Below, piece after piece: positions 7,811 to 16,463 of a stretch of DNA of 64,000 bases. The notes under the pieces are model-generated. The model had not been told where the DNA came from and ran no database searches. It saw only the letters and a program-made list of their open reading frames with translations. This DNA comes from Clostridium sp. BSD9I1 (GTDB taxonomy: Bacteria; Bacillota; Clostridia; Clostridiales; Clostridiaceae). Where the stretch lies: contig NZ_FYAM01000011.1 in NCBI RefSeq assembly GCF_900185645.1, positions 62,001 to 126,000 of the forward strand, given 5' to 3'. The position numbers and the translations under genes are program-made. Numbering within the stretch: the first letter of the stretch is position 1; every line of letters begins with the position of its first letter.

Positions 7811-9025
7811 TTAAAATATACGATATACTAAGTAGCTATATAAAGAACTAATTACAACAAAAGAAAGTACTATAGGCATAGTTTTTTTTACTAAATCTAT
7901 AAATGAAGTACCATAATGCTCTGTAACTATTGCCAAACATACATGAGATGGAGAAATTTGCATAGCTATATAATTCATACACATAAGACATAACATTAAT
8001 GCTACTCCCCCATTTGGTATAGTTGCATATGCTAGAGGCAGTGCTAAAGCTATCATAGCTTGAGATCCTGCTACCAATGTTCCAAAGAAAACTATTAATG
8101 CGAAAATAACTACTGATGGTATTGGTAATACAGAGAAATAATCTGGTAGTCTTTCAATTACTCCCGTAAAAGTTAAAACCTCTTTAAATATCATAACTAC
8201 CATAGTGTTAAAGATTAACTTAGTTTCTATTGCTGATATAAACATTGGCTTTATTTCTTTAAAGCTAAATTTATTTAAGATAATGGACAATATAATAACT
8301 GGAATCACAGCTATATGAACAGATATCTTTAGTATTAAAATAATTGCTATAGTTAGTGCTATAGTCCAAAGACTAATTACTAAATTCTTAATATCTTGAA
8401 GCTTATCATTTGATTTCATAAGTCCAGTATCTTTAGGAATTTTTCTAACATAGAAAAAATACCCTAATAAAAACAATACTGTTACCATAGGAAGCATTCC
8501 TAAAACAAATGCAGTCATGTCAACACCAGTGAGGTTTAATGCTAGTAATATAGATGAATAGGTTGGTAGGAATGATTCTGAAATGTGCCTAAAATAGCTG
8601 CTTATAAATGTCCTTTCTTCTTTAGTCACATAATTTTCACAAGCATTATCAACAATAGGAGCAGCAATTAGTACCGCACCTGCAGATGGCAATAATCCAA
8701 TTACAAAAGGTGCAACCATTGCATTTACTCTTCTATTATTAAATAAATTACTTAAAGATCTTTCAGCTAACATTAAATGTCCCCTTTTTTCCAACATTCT
8801 TTGCACAAACGTAATTGAATAAAAGGCTAACACAAGATAAATTGTTTGTTTACTAAAAGCCCCCACTGCCATAAGTTTAATAGATTGTAATGGATTTATT
8901 TTATAAAGAATAATAGTAGCTGCAATACCTGCTAATATTGATGCATACAAGGGTTTATTAAATTTGATGACTCCAATAATACAGGTAAAAATCAAAATTA
9001 ACTTTATAATGTCCATGATATCCAT
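7811..9025 (-). CDS. DUF401-family membrane permease
   Basis: 404 residues, about ten membrane segments, no signal peptide. The LLPSAGAVLIAAPIVDNAC region and the duplicated-half layout fit the DUF401 family of anion/organic-acid-permease-like proteins. There are two possible starts: ATG 9025 is only two bases from AAGGGGG, while ATG 9016 is eleven bases away; I keep 9025 but 9016 is equally plausible. An ATTAAG-N3-CTTAAT element 34-48 bases upstream is shared with the malY/marR intergenic region, placing it in the same candidate regulon. It may export or import a product of the lyase reaction; the substrate is not known. Confidence 0.75.
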   Translation of the reverse strand: MDIMDIIKLILIFTCIIGVIKFNKPLYASILAGIAATIILYKINPLQSIKLMAVGAFSKQTIYLVLAFYSITFVQRMLEKRGHLMLAERSLSNLFNNRRVNAMVAPFVIGLLPSAGAVLIAAPIVDNACENYVTKEERTFISSYFRHISESFLPTYSSILLALNLTGVDMTAFVLGMLPMVTVLFLLGYFFYVRKIPKDTGLMKSNDKLQDIKNLVISLWTIALTIAIILILKISVHIAVIPVIILSIILNKFSFKEIKPMFISAIETKLIFNTMVVMIFKEVLTFTGVIERLPDYFSVLPIPSVVIFALIVFFGTLVAGSQAMIALALPLAYATIPNGGVALMLCLMCMNYIAMQISPSHVCLAIVTEHYGTSFIDLVKKTMPIVLSFVVISSLYSYLVYRIF

Positions 9026-9058
9026 TTCCCCCTTTAATCAGTAACTTTGAGGTTAATT

Positions 9059-9073
9059 ATTAAGGTGCTTAAT
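9059..9073. promoter_or_regulatory. ATTAAG-N3-CTTAAT inverted repeat upstream of the DUF401 permease
   Basis: Same 6-3-6 arms as at 6363-6377, with spacer GTG. The rest of the 9026-9378 gap is AT-rich, and I see no gene, terminator or convincing promoter in it. Confidence 0.45.
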
Positions 9074-9378
9074 TATTAATTACATTAATATATATAAATA
9101 TATTTTTAATTTTATGTATATAATATAAATTTTTTCTAACTTAGAAGATTAAAATTTCTCTACTAGTAATGAAAATACCATACGGACCTCGAAACTTAAA
9201 ACAAGTCTATAAACTATAATATATTTTTAATTTATATTATATCTTTATGTAAATATTTTACAGTTATGTTGAATATAATCTAAATAAAAGTTAATTCAAT
9301 TAATAAAGTCCTATGCATTAGAAATGGCTCATACTATCACAAAATAATATATAACTTACAATTTTAAGGGGGATAATT

Positions 9379-10731
9379 ATGAAAAAATTGACTTCATTAT
9401 TTTTAACTGCTCTATTATTAATTGCGCCTTGCGGCCATGTATCTGCCCAAACTAATAAAGATGCAGAGACTAATTTAAAAAGCATTAATTGGAATCAAAG
9501 ACATACTATGGAGTTTCACGAAAGTCTATTAAAAAACTTATCTGATCAATATCCTAAAATAGCAAAAACTTATCCTATAGGCCATACCTGGAGAGAACGA
9601 AAGATAAATGCTATTGAGCTAACCAGCAATGCAAAAAATGAGAAAGATAAAACCGGTATTGCTGTAATTGGAAATATTCATGGAAATGAGCAGGAATCTG
9701 CTGAAAGTGCATCTTACACAGCTTGGTGGCTAGCTACTAATTATGATGCTGATAAAAAAGTAAAAAATATCTTAGATAATTATATAATATATATTGTGCC
9801 TGTTATGAATCCTGATGGATATGCCCAATCACTTATATATCCAATCAGAGAAAACTTAAGACCTACAGATCGTAATGGAAATAATATAGTATTTAGCGAT
9901 CCTTACAAAGATACAGATGGAGACGGCATAATAGCTGACATATACGTAGGCGCTAAAAATTCAGCTATAAAAGACAGAAAAAAAATTGGCATGGAGAGCC
10001 CTGACTGGGACAAAAATGGGGTATTTGGCGACGATCCAAAACAAAGTAATATCGACCTAAATAGGACATTTGATTATTTATGGAATTACTTAGATGTGGA
10101 TGCAAACCCAGTACTAGGTGGGAATGCATATACAAGAGCAGGATCTAACCCTGCTACAGAACCTGAAGTGAAGGCTGTTCAAAATTTCTTAATGACAAAG
10201 AAAATTCATGCTTTAGCAACTCTTCACACAGGTATACAATGTGTATTGACACCATGGTGTAATACTTCGGAAAAACCAAAGGATGCTAAGTTTATGGAAA
10301 AAGTGTCCCTTGATATGAAAAACGCACTTGAAAAAACTACTGGCAGAAAATTTTATGCAAAACAATCCTATGATGATTACCCTACTTCTGCAGAAATGAT
10401 AGATTGGACATATGGAAGGCTTGGCATCCACTCCTACACCATCGAAGTCTATGCTGGCGGAAAATCAAATCCAAATGGTACAATTGATGAACAATGCACA
10501 TGGGAAAATGAATTACCAGCAGATCAATGGATATACAAGGGTGAATGGAATGGAGTTAAGGATGTATGGTTTAGGAATACTTCAAAAGCTCAAATGGTGG
10601 GAGTTGCTCCCCCAGAACAGAGTAAAATGGTAGAGGGTGCAAAGGACTCCATACTTACTATGATATACAGCGAGCCCTATGGACCAGGTTCAGAAGTTCC
10701 AGATTACCTATTATGGGGAAATGGCTGGTAA
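9379..10731 (+). CDS. Exported M14-family zinc carboxypeptidase
   Basis: 450 residues with a ribosome binding site AAGGGGG. Residues 1-23 form a signal peptide ending at a VSA-Q cleavage site. The M14 zinc ligands are visible: HGNE (His101, Glu104) and His283 in LHTG. The catalytic glutamate is Glu356 in YTIEVY. DLNRTF near residue 226 is the substrate-binding NR pair of the family. The insertion at residues about 173-221 is rich in acidic loops (DTDGDG, DKNGVFGDD) resembling calcium-binding loops. It probably trims C-terminal residues from extracellular peptides. It is a single-gene unit with its own terminator. Confidence 0.9.
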   Translation: MKKLTSLFLTALLLIAPCGHVSAQTNKDAETNLKSINWNQRHTMEFHESLLKNLSDQYPKIAKTYPIGHTWRERKINAIELTSNAKNEKDKTGIAVIGNIHGNEQESAESASYTAWWLATNYDADKKVKNILDNYIIYIVPVMNPDGYAQSLIYPIRENLRPTDRNGNNIVFSDPYKDTDGDGIIADIYVGAKNSAIKDRKKIGMESPDWDKNGVFGDDPKQSNIDLNRTFDYLWNYLDVDANPVLGGNAYTRAGSNPATEPEVKAVQNFLMTKKIHALATLHTGIQCVLTPWCNTSEKPKDAKFMEKVSLDMKNALEKTTGRKFYAKQSYDDYPTSAEMIDWTYGRLGIHSYTIEVYAGGKSNPNGTIDEQCTWENELPADQWIYKGEWNGVKDVWFRNTSKAQMVGVAPPEQSKMVEGAKDSILTMIYSEPYGPGSEVPDYLLWGNGW

Positions 10732-10767
10732 AAATTAAATAAATAGAAAGTCATATATTATTTTGTG

Positions 10768-10801
10768 AAAACCTCTGAATTAATGTTATTCAGAGGTTTT
10801 A
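10768..10801. terminator. Bidirectional terminator between M14 and M50 genes
   Basis: AAAACCTCTGAAT and ATTCAGAGGTTTT form a 13-bp perfect stem with a 7-base loop, A-tract on one side and T-tract on the other. It serves the convergent genes on both sides. Confidence 0.85.
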
Positions 10802-10813
10802 TTTAGGTTACTA

Positions 10814-11608
10814 CTAATACGTTCTTCTCAAAACTTTCCTATAAATATCTGTTTGCTTAAATACTAATATAACCCCTAAAAATAAAATCCCCATTATTAT
10901 ATAAAGAATAAATATAACTTTATTTTCAGACGATAAAAATTTATTAATGAGCAAAGGTAGTAAAAGAAGTATCCAACATATCAAGTAGATAATATTCGCT
11001 AATAGATCTATATATTGCTTTGATGTTCCTAATTTATAGCTTAGTCTTCTAATTATACTCATTATTATCTGACCACCGTCTAAAATAGGAATTGGTAATA
11101 AATTCGAAATGACTAAAGATAAATTAATGCAAGCTAATATAAAGTATAAGTCATTAAATGACGATAGCTTAGCTATTGAACTTAAAGCGTTATTTAAATT
11201 ATTATCTAATACAGCATAATCTGAAAAATTAAACATTGCAGAAGAAAACGGAAGGAGAATTTTCACAAAAAACATTTTCATCATGTGAAAAATATTCTTA
11301 TTATAAGCAAGTGTTAAAGCGATAATAAACGTTAAAAAATTTATTAAAACTCCTGATAATATAATAATCCATTCCTTAACGATGCTTAGCTTGAATACAT
11401 CATCGTCAGAATAGCTTATATATCCACCTAGTGGCAAATTCTTAAGATAAAAATTGGTTTCCTTGAGATTAAACTTGCAAAAGATAGATCCTAGTCCAAC
11501 GCTAAACTCATATACTTTAATATTAAAGATTTTACTTGATATGAAGTGCCCAAGCTCATGTAAAAATACAGAAATATACATCAATACAAAAAATACAAAA
11601 ATCTCCAT
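10814..11608 (-). CDS. M50-family (site-2 protease type) membrane metalloprotease
   Basis: 264 residues, about six membrane helices. The zinc motif HELGH is in the first helix (His17, Glu18, His21), and the third ligand is Asp177 in LPIPILDGGQ, in the usual intramembrane position. There is no PDZ domain, so it resembles the SpoIVFB/compact S2P group, not RseP. The ribosome binding site is AGGAG. It probably cleaves a membrane-anchored factor, but no partner gene (such as a BofA or anti-sigma gene) is adjacent. Both neighbours are on the opposite strand, so it stands alone. Confidence 0.85.
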   Translation of the reverse strand: MEIFVFFVLMYISVFLHELGHFISSKIFNIKVYEFSVGLGSIFCKFNLKETNFYLKNLPLGGYISYSDDDVFKLSIVKEWIIILSGVLINFLTFIIALTLAYNKNIFHMMKMFFVKILLPFSSAMFNFSDYAVLDNNLNNALSSIAKLSSFNDLYFILACINLSLVISNLLPIPILDGGQIIMSIIRRLSYKLGTSKQYIDLLANIIYLICWILLLLPLLINKFLSSENKVIFILYIIMGILFLGVILVFKQTDIYRKVLRRTY

Positions 11609-11789
11609 TGTTATTACTCCTATTACGTCTAAATTTTAATACTCATTATATAATTTATACTATACCTAAGCTTGTTTTATTCCCCTTACCATAACCATAG
11701 CCAACCCTTTAGAATCCGTAAATTACTAACATAATAACTGTAATCATCATATAATACTCTTATGATAAATATATACAGGAAGGTATTAT

Positions 11790-12242
11790 ATGAGTAGATT
11801 AAACCCTGAAAAGCTTTCAGTGGAATTTAGAGATGGAATTACTGCTACAACACCCATTATACCTAGGCGCTATACCCTTACTCACTCCGATATAACCGCA
11901 GAACTTTTTTTAACTATTGGATTAAGATATGCTTATGACAAAATTAATGCTATGAGGGATGAAGTACTTGGTGAATGGATTAAAAAAGCAGAACGCTACT
12001 TTTTTCATGTGTATTTATATGTAGATGGAGAATTTTGCCCAATGGTTACTGCTGTAAGAGATTCCGTGTTCAGACGTGAGTTACCCCTTGCCTTAGAAGC
12101 TATCAGATATGGTGATAGGGCATTCTTTAATAAGCATTCTGAATTAGACAATTCTCCAATAATAGTCCACTTTATGTCATCTAATCCTCAGTTTAGTAAA
12201 GTAGAAAACTGGGGTACTTTTTCAGAGTATAATATTGAGTAA
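11790..12242 (+). CDS. Staygreen-family protein
   Basis: 150 residues that match the Staygreen family I recognise from Clostridium: an N-terminal RLNPEKLSVEF, IPRRYTLTHSDITAELFLTIG, and a C-terminal FMSSNPQFSKVENWGTF segment. Plant Staygreen proteins are chlorophyll magnesium dechelatases; bacterial members have been shown to act on chlorophyll in vitro, but their role in non-photosynthetic anaerobes is unclear. It is expected to be cytoplasmic, with no signal peptide. The ribosome binding site is AGGAAGG. A weak TATAAT lies at 11750-11755. It is monocistronic, followed by a terminator. Confidence 0.85.
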   Translation: MSRLNPEKLSVEFRDGITATTPIIPRRYTLTHSDITAELFLTIGLRYAYDKINAMRDEVLGEWIKKAERYFFHVYLYVDGEFCPMVTAVRDSVFRRELPLALEAIRYGDRAFFNKHSELDNSPIIVHFMSSNPQFSKVENWGTFSEYNIE

Positions 12243-12271
12243 CCTATATGCTAAATATGTTTGTACATTTA

Positions 12272-12308
12272 AAAGCCCTCAGATGTAAGTATCTACATCC
12301 AGGGCTTT
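12272..12308 (+). terminator. Terminator of the Staygreen gene
   Basis: AAAGCCCT and AGGGCTTT flank an inner GATGTA/TACATC stem, giving about 15 paired bases. The downstream U-run is short. Confidence 0.65.
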
Positions 12309-12466
12309 AACTATATAAAAACTTCTACTAATATTGCTTATATTTTTTATTTAAAATGAGTTTTTAATAAAAATTAACAATTTGTTCATAACTTTTTTTG
12401 CAACTTTTTATTCATTTGTTCTTTAAAATGGCAATTTCCCTTATAATACTAAATACTGAATCTGCT

Positions 12467-12485
12467 CTCAAAATTCAAATTTGAG
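12467..12485. other. Inverted repeat in a 430-bp gene-free stretch
   Basis: CTCAAAATTCAAATTTGAG is a near-perfect inverted repeat about 190 bases before the promoter at 12673. Otherwise I see no gene between 12309 and 12672; the sequence is AT-rich with runs of T. Possible operator for the transporter/amidohydrolase operon. Confidence 0.3.
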
Positions 12486-12672
12486 TAAAGCTTATCTATA
12501 ATATGCGGCACCTCTTAATTTTTTTCCTCATGTAAATGTTATCTCTTTTTTAATTATTTATATATAAGAATTATTATATTCAAAATATTAGTTTTATGAA
12601 TAATTTATTTTTACACACTTAGCTATTGTGGAATTATATTGAATACCATCAATATAATGTATATTTCGCCAC

Positions 12673-12701
12673 GTTGACACACTAATTTGGTATTGGTATA
12701 A
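12673..12701 (+). promoter_or_regulatory. Consensus promoter of the transporter/M20 operon
   Basis: TTGACA (12673-12678), 17 bases, TATAAT (12696-12701). Both boxes and the spacing match the housekeeping sigma consensus exactly. Start site predicted near 12709, about 40 bases before the gene. Confidence 0.88.
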
Positions 12702-12747
12702 TTTAGCACAATTAACAAACACTTTTAAATTAAAGGGGGCATTTATT

Positions 12748-13935
12748 ATGAATTTCAGCGTAATTGCTGCATTTACTATCATCTTAGTTGTTTTAACCGC
12801 TGGTGAAATTGTTTCAACAAAAACAAAGGCCTTCGTTCCTTCAGTTTTTGTATCTGCGGTATTATTTTTAATTGGCTTTTGGACTATTTTCCCAAAAGAC
12901 ATTATTGATAAAGGCTCATTTGCAGCACCAATAGTAAATGTATCTATGTATTTATTATTGGTGCATATGGGGACGTTAATGAACTTTAAAGAATTATTAT
13001 CTCAATGGAGAACAGTTGTGATATCTCTTGGAGGCATTATAGGAATATGTTTAATGACATTGACTATTGGTAAAGTGCTATTTGGATGGCAAACAGTTGT
13101 AGCTGCTACTCCTCCCCTTACTGGTGGTGTCGTGGCTTCAATATTAATGTCTAAGGCTGCAGCTGATAAGGGGCTTCAATCTGTAGCTGTTCTTGCAACT
13201 TGCATGTATATAATGCAAGGTTTTATTGGCTATCCAATTTCAGCTTTCTGTCTTAAAAAAGAAGCTAGACGAGTATCCGAAATTTATAAAAATGGTGGAA
13301 AGGAATCAAGGCTTGCTAAAGTAGAAACTGCATGTGAAGAAATATCTCAACCTAGGAAAAAACTTATTCCTGCTCTACCAGAAGAATTTCAAACTCCTTA
13401 TATGCTTTTATTAAAACTTGGATTTGTTGGATGGATTGCTTCTAAACTTGGTCCTATTGTACACGTTAATAACTTTGTTCTTTGTTTGATATTAGGTGTT
13501 ATTGCTTGTGAGATAGGCTTTTTAGAAGAGCAAGCACTAAATAAAGCTAATTCCTTTGGATTCCTTATGACAGTACTTATGGCATTTATATTTGCCAACC
13601 TTTCCCAAGCTACGCCAGCTATGCTTAAACAAATATCTGGCCCACTATTTGGAATAATCATTTTAGGGGTACTTGGTATGTATGTTATATCCTTAATACT
13701 AGGAAAAGCACTAGGTTTCTCAAAGCAAATGGCTTTTGCTTGTACACTTACTGCACTATATGGCTTCCCTGCAGATTATATTTTAACTCATGAGGCCATA
13801 AAATCTGTATGTGAAACAAAAGAAGAAAGAGAATATGTAATTGAAGAAATGCTTCCAAAAATGCTTGTCGCTGGTTTTACCACAGTTACAATAGCATCAG
13901 TAGTTTTGGCTGGTTTCTTTGTAAAATTATTATAA
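12748..13935 (+). CDS. Putative membrane transporter paired with an M20 amidohydrolase
   Basis: 395 residues, about 10-11 membrane segments, ribosome binding site AAAGGGGG. The repeated halves, the glycine-rich TPPLTGGVVASILMSKAAADKG segment and a central cytoplasmic loop (residues about 175-215) resemble secondary transporters of the glutamate/sodium symporter-like (ion transporter superfamily) type, but I cannot assign a named family with confidence. It is followed after 81 bases by an M20 peptidase/amidohydrolase and is driven by a consensus promoter. It therefore probably imports an N-acylated amino acid or dipeptide that the second gene hydrolyses. Confidence 0.7.
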   Translation: MNFSVIAAFTIILVVLTAGEIVSTKTKAFVPSVFVSAVLFLIGFWTIFPKDIIDKGSFAAPIVNVSMYLLLVHMGTLMNFKELLSQWRTVVISLGGIIGICLMTLTIGKVLFGWQTVVAATPPLTGGVVASILMSKAAADKGLQSVAVLATCMYIMQGFIGYPISAFCLKKEARRVSEIYKNGGKESRLAKVETACEEISQPRKKLIPALPEEFQTPYMLLLKLGFVGWIASKLGPIVHVNNFVLCLILGVIACEIGFLEEQALNKANSFGFLMTVLMAFIFANLSQATPAMLKQISGPLFGIIILGVLGMYVISLILGKALGFSKQMAFACTLTALYGFPADYILTHEAIKSVCETKEEREYVIEEMLPKMLVAGFTTVTIASVVLAGFFVKLL

Positions 13936-14016
13936 TCTTTATTTAATGATATTTTTCAACTTTTGAAATTAAATGTGAATTTAACTTAATTTATCTGTAT
14001 AGGGGGACAAAATAAT

Positions 14017-15174
14017 ATGACTATAAGAGAATTGACTAAGAAGTATGCTGAAAACATTATTTATTTAAGAAGAAAGTTTCATGAATATCCTGAAGCTAGC
14101 TTAAATGAATTTAATACAAGTAAAATGATTAAGGAAGAATTAGATAAACTAGGCATTGAATATAAAAGTGCGGCTGGTACAGGAGTTATTGCTGAAATTA
14201 AAGGCAAAAGCTCTAATAAAATTGTAGCTCTAAGGGCTGATATAGATGGCTTATCTGTCAGCGAATTAAATAATTGTGAGTTTAGATCCAAAAATGAAGG
14301 TCTTATGCATGCCTGTGGTCATGATTGTCATGTATCTATGCTTTTAGGTGCTGCTATGGTGTTAAATGATATAAAAGAAGAGCTTAATGGCACAGTAAGA
14401 CTACTATTCCAACCTGCCGAAGAAGTTGCTAAAGGTGCTAAGATGATGATTGAATCTGGAGCACTAGATGGAGCATCTGGAGTATTTGGTATGCATGTGT
14501 GGAGCGATATAGAATGCGGTTCTGTCTGTGTTCAGCCTGGTCCACTAATGGCTTCTGCAGATTTGTTTACTATTAATGTAAAGGGTAAAGGAGGACATGG
14601 TTCTGCCCCTCATCAAGGAGTAGATACAGTTGTAGCTTCCTCAGCTATAGTTATGAATTTACAAACTATTGTTAGCAGAGAATTAGATCCATTGGAGCCT
14701 GCCGTCGTAAGTGTTGGTTCTGTTAGCGCTGGCTCAAGATTTAACGTTATTGCTAGCGAAGGCACTTTAATTGGAACTACAAGATGCTTTAATCCCGAAA
14801 TAAGAGATAATTTCCCTGAAATTATAAAAAGAGTAGCTGAAGATACTGCTTCTACATTTAGAGCACAAGCAGAGCTAGAATATTCTCCCGGAACTTCTAT
14901 AGTGATTAATGACGAAGAGTACTCAAAGCTAGCAGAAACTTCTTTAGAAAAAATCAGTGCAAAATCCGTAGTTATTGAAAAGATTATGGGCGGAGAGGAT
15001 TTTTCAGAATATCAAAGTAAAGTACCTGGTGTACTTGCATTGGTTGGTGTAAGAAATGAACGTAAAGGGGCATACTATCCCCAACACCATCCCCATTATA
15101 CTGTAGATGAGGATGCCCTTGAAATTGGTACATCCCTTTATGTACAGTTTGCTCAAGATTTTTTAAATAAATAG
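14017..15174 (+). CDS. M20-family amidohydrolase (N-acyl amino acid hydrolase type)
   Basis: 385 residues. Metal-binding residues of the M20D/HipO group: ALRADIDGL, HACGHDCH (His98, Cys100, His102) and the PAEE glutamates near residue 133. The dimerisation/lid domain with GHGSAPH is in the middle, and a C-terminal His in HHPHY completes the site. Such enzymes hydrolyse N-acetyl or N-benzoyl amino acids, N-acyl-diaminopimelate or indole-acetyl-type conjugates. It is second gene of the operon with the transporter at 12748. Length is normal. The ribosome binding site is GGGGG. Confidence 0.88.
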   Translation: MTIRELTKKYAENIIYLRRKFHEYPEASLNEFNTSKMIKEELDKLGIEYKSAAGTGVIAEIKGKSSNKIVALRADIDGLSVSELNNCEFRSKNEGLMHACGHDCHVSMLLGAAMVLNDIKEELNGTVRLLFQPAEEVAKGAKMMIESGALDGASGVFGMHVWSDIECGSVCVQPGPLMASADLFTINVKGKGGHGSAPHQGVDTVVASSAIVMNLQTIVSRELDPLEPAVVSVGSVSAGSRFNVIASEGTLIGTTRCFNPEIRDNFPEIIKRVAEDTASTFRAQAELEYSPGTSIVINDEEYSKLAETSLEKISAKSVVIEKIMGGEDFSEYQSKVPGVLALVGVRNERKGAYYPQHHPHYTVDEDALEIGTSLYVQFAQDFLNK

Positions 15175-15237
15175 CATTAAGTGAACCTTTATTTATATCT
15201 AGATGTTAAATTGAATAGTATACTCACCATATAATTC

Positions 15238-15283
15238 AATGGACCGAGCTTTAGGATTTATATTTCCAAAACTCGGTCCATTT
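15238..15283. terminator. Bidirectional terminator between M20 and GH5 genes
   Basis: ATGGACCGAG (15239-15248) pairs perfectly with CTCGGTCCAT (15272-15281), with flanking A/T tracts. It ends both the amidohydrolase operon and the long minus-strand cellulose operon. Confidence 0.8.
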
Positions 15284-15314
15284 AATATAACAGAAAATAA
15301 ATACTGCAGTCTAT

Positions 15315-16463
15315 TCACTTAACTTGTTTAAGCACATCAATAATCTCCGGGTATTTCCATCTTAAATTATATCTATCAAACAACTCATACTTGCCTGTTT
15401 TATCTTCACTACTTCCATTATCCCACCAAATACACATAATATTTTTTTCTGCTGCAGCATGCAAATAATAATTGGCCCACTCGATGCGATCTTCAAGATT
15501 GTTTTTATTTGCTGCACCAAACTCGCTAATAATTACTGGTATCCCTTTGCGAATAAAATTATAATAAAGATTATTCATAACTTCATCTATGTCTTTTGTA
15601 TCTTTTCTATTTTTTTTATTCCATCTATTGGTGCCGTCTTCCTGCATTGCAAATTCATAGGGAACATATTGATGAATTGAAACAATTATGCGGTCATCCT
15701 TTGGTAATATAAAGTCTCCTAAAGCTTCGTCATCAGCTGAATTGCAGTATGGGGCTATCATTAGGTAACGTTTTTTATTTTCATTTCCAGCTTTGCGTAT
15801 GGTTTTTACGAAGGCAGCATTTAAATTGTTTAACACTTCCCTCGATTCTTTATTCCCGGCACTCCACTCAAATTCAGTACCAATTATCCTTGGTTCATTC
15901 ATCGCTTCAAATATTAAATGTTCATCATAATTTGCAAATCTTTGTGCAATTTGAGCCCACGTTGAACATAAATTTTTTTTTGCATTATCTTGATTTTCAT
16001 AAGTTGGCACAAACCATTTGTCATGATGAATATCTATGATTGCATACATATCATTTTCAATAACGTAATCAACAACTTCCTGCACTCTATTCATCCACTT
16101 TTCATCAATTGCACCTTTCTCATCCATATGTTCATACCATGTAACAGGAATTCTAATTGTATTAAACCCACCAATTTTAATTTCATCAATGATAGCTTTA
16201 GTAGTAACTGGATTCCCCCAAAAAGTTTCATAGATTTCCGGATCACCATTTATGATACCCACACCATAGGTATCTAAAGAATTTCCAAGATTCCAACCAA
16301 CTTTCATATTTCTAATAAATCGAATGCCTGCTGGATTATTGTAAGTATATATACTAAAACAAATTGTAGATAATATAAGAATTACACTAGTGGAAATTAT
16401 GCAATGTGTTTTAGAGAAAATCCATTTCTTTGAGTTCATTTGTCTTCGATACTTTTGTATCAT
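15315..16463 (-). CDS. Membrane-anchored GH5 endoglucanase of the cellulose operon
   Basis: 382 residues. One N-terminal membrane helix (residues about 22-40) anchors a GH5 TIM barrel. Visible GH5 features are GWNLGNSLD, the acid/base in AMNEP (Glu190) and the nucleophile in ISEFG (Glu314). The start at 16463 has a GGAGG ribosome binding site six bases away and lies inside the 3' end of the cellulose synthase gene, a 53-bp out-of-frame overlap suggesting translational coupling. Bacterial cellulose systems generally carry an endoglucanase (BcsZ; CcsZ in C. difficile) that trims nascent glucan and is needed for correct polymer output. This fills that role. Confidence 0.9.
   Translation of the reverse strand: MIQKYRRQMNSKKWIFSKTHCIISTSVILILSTICFSIYTYNNPAGIRFIRNMKVGWNLGNSLDTYGVGIINGDPEIYETFWGNPVTTKAIIDEIKIGGFNTIRIPVTWYEHMDEKGAIDEKWMNRVQEVVDYVIENDMYAIIDIHHDKWFVPTYENQDNAKKNLCSTWAQIAQRFANYDEHLIFEAMNEPRIIGTEFEWSAGNKESREVLNNLNAAFVKTIRKAGNENKKRYLMIAPYCNSADDEALGDFILPKDDRIIVSIHQYVPYEFAMQEDGTNRWNKKNRKDTKDIDEVMNNLYYNFIRKGIPVIISEFGAANKNNLEDRIEWANYYLHAAAEKNIMCIWWDNGSSEDKTGKYELFDRYNLRWKYPEIIDVLKQVK

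Noticed and set aside
16411-16463. Frameshift between cellulose synthase and GH5 as one fused protein
   Set aside because: GH5 has its own strong ribosome binding site and N-terminal membrane anchor; both proteins are complete.
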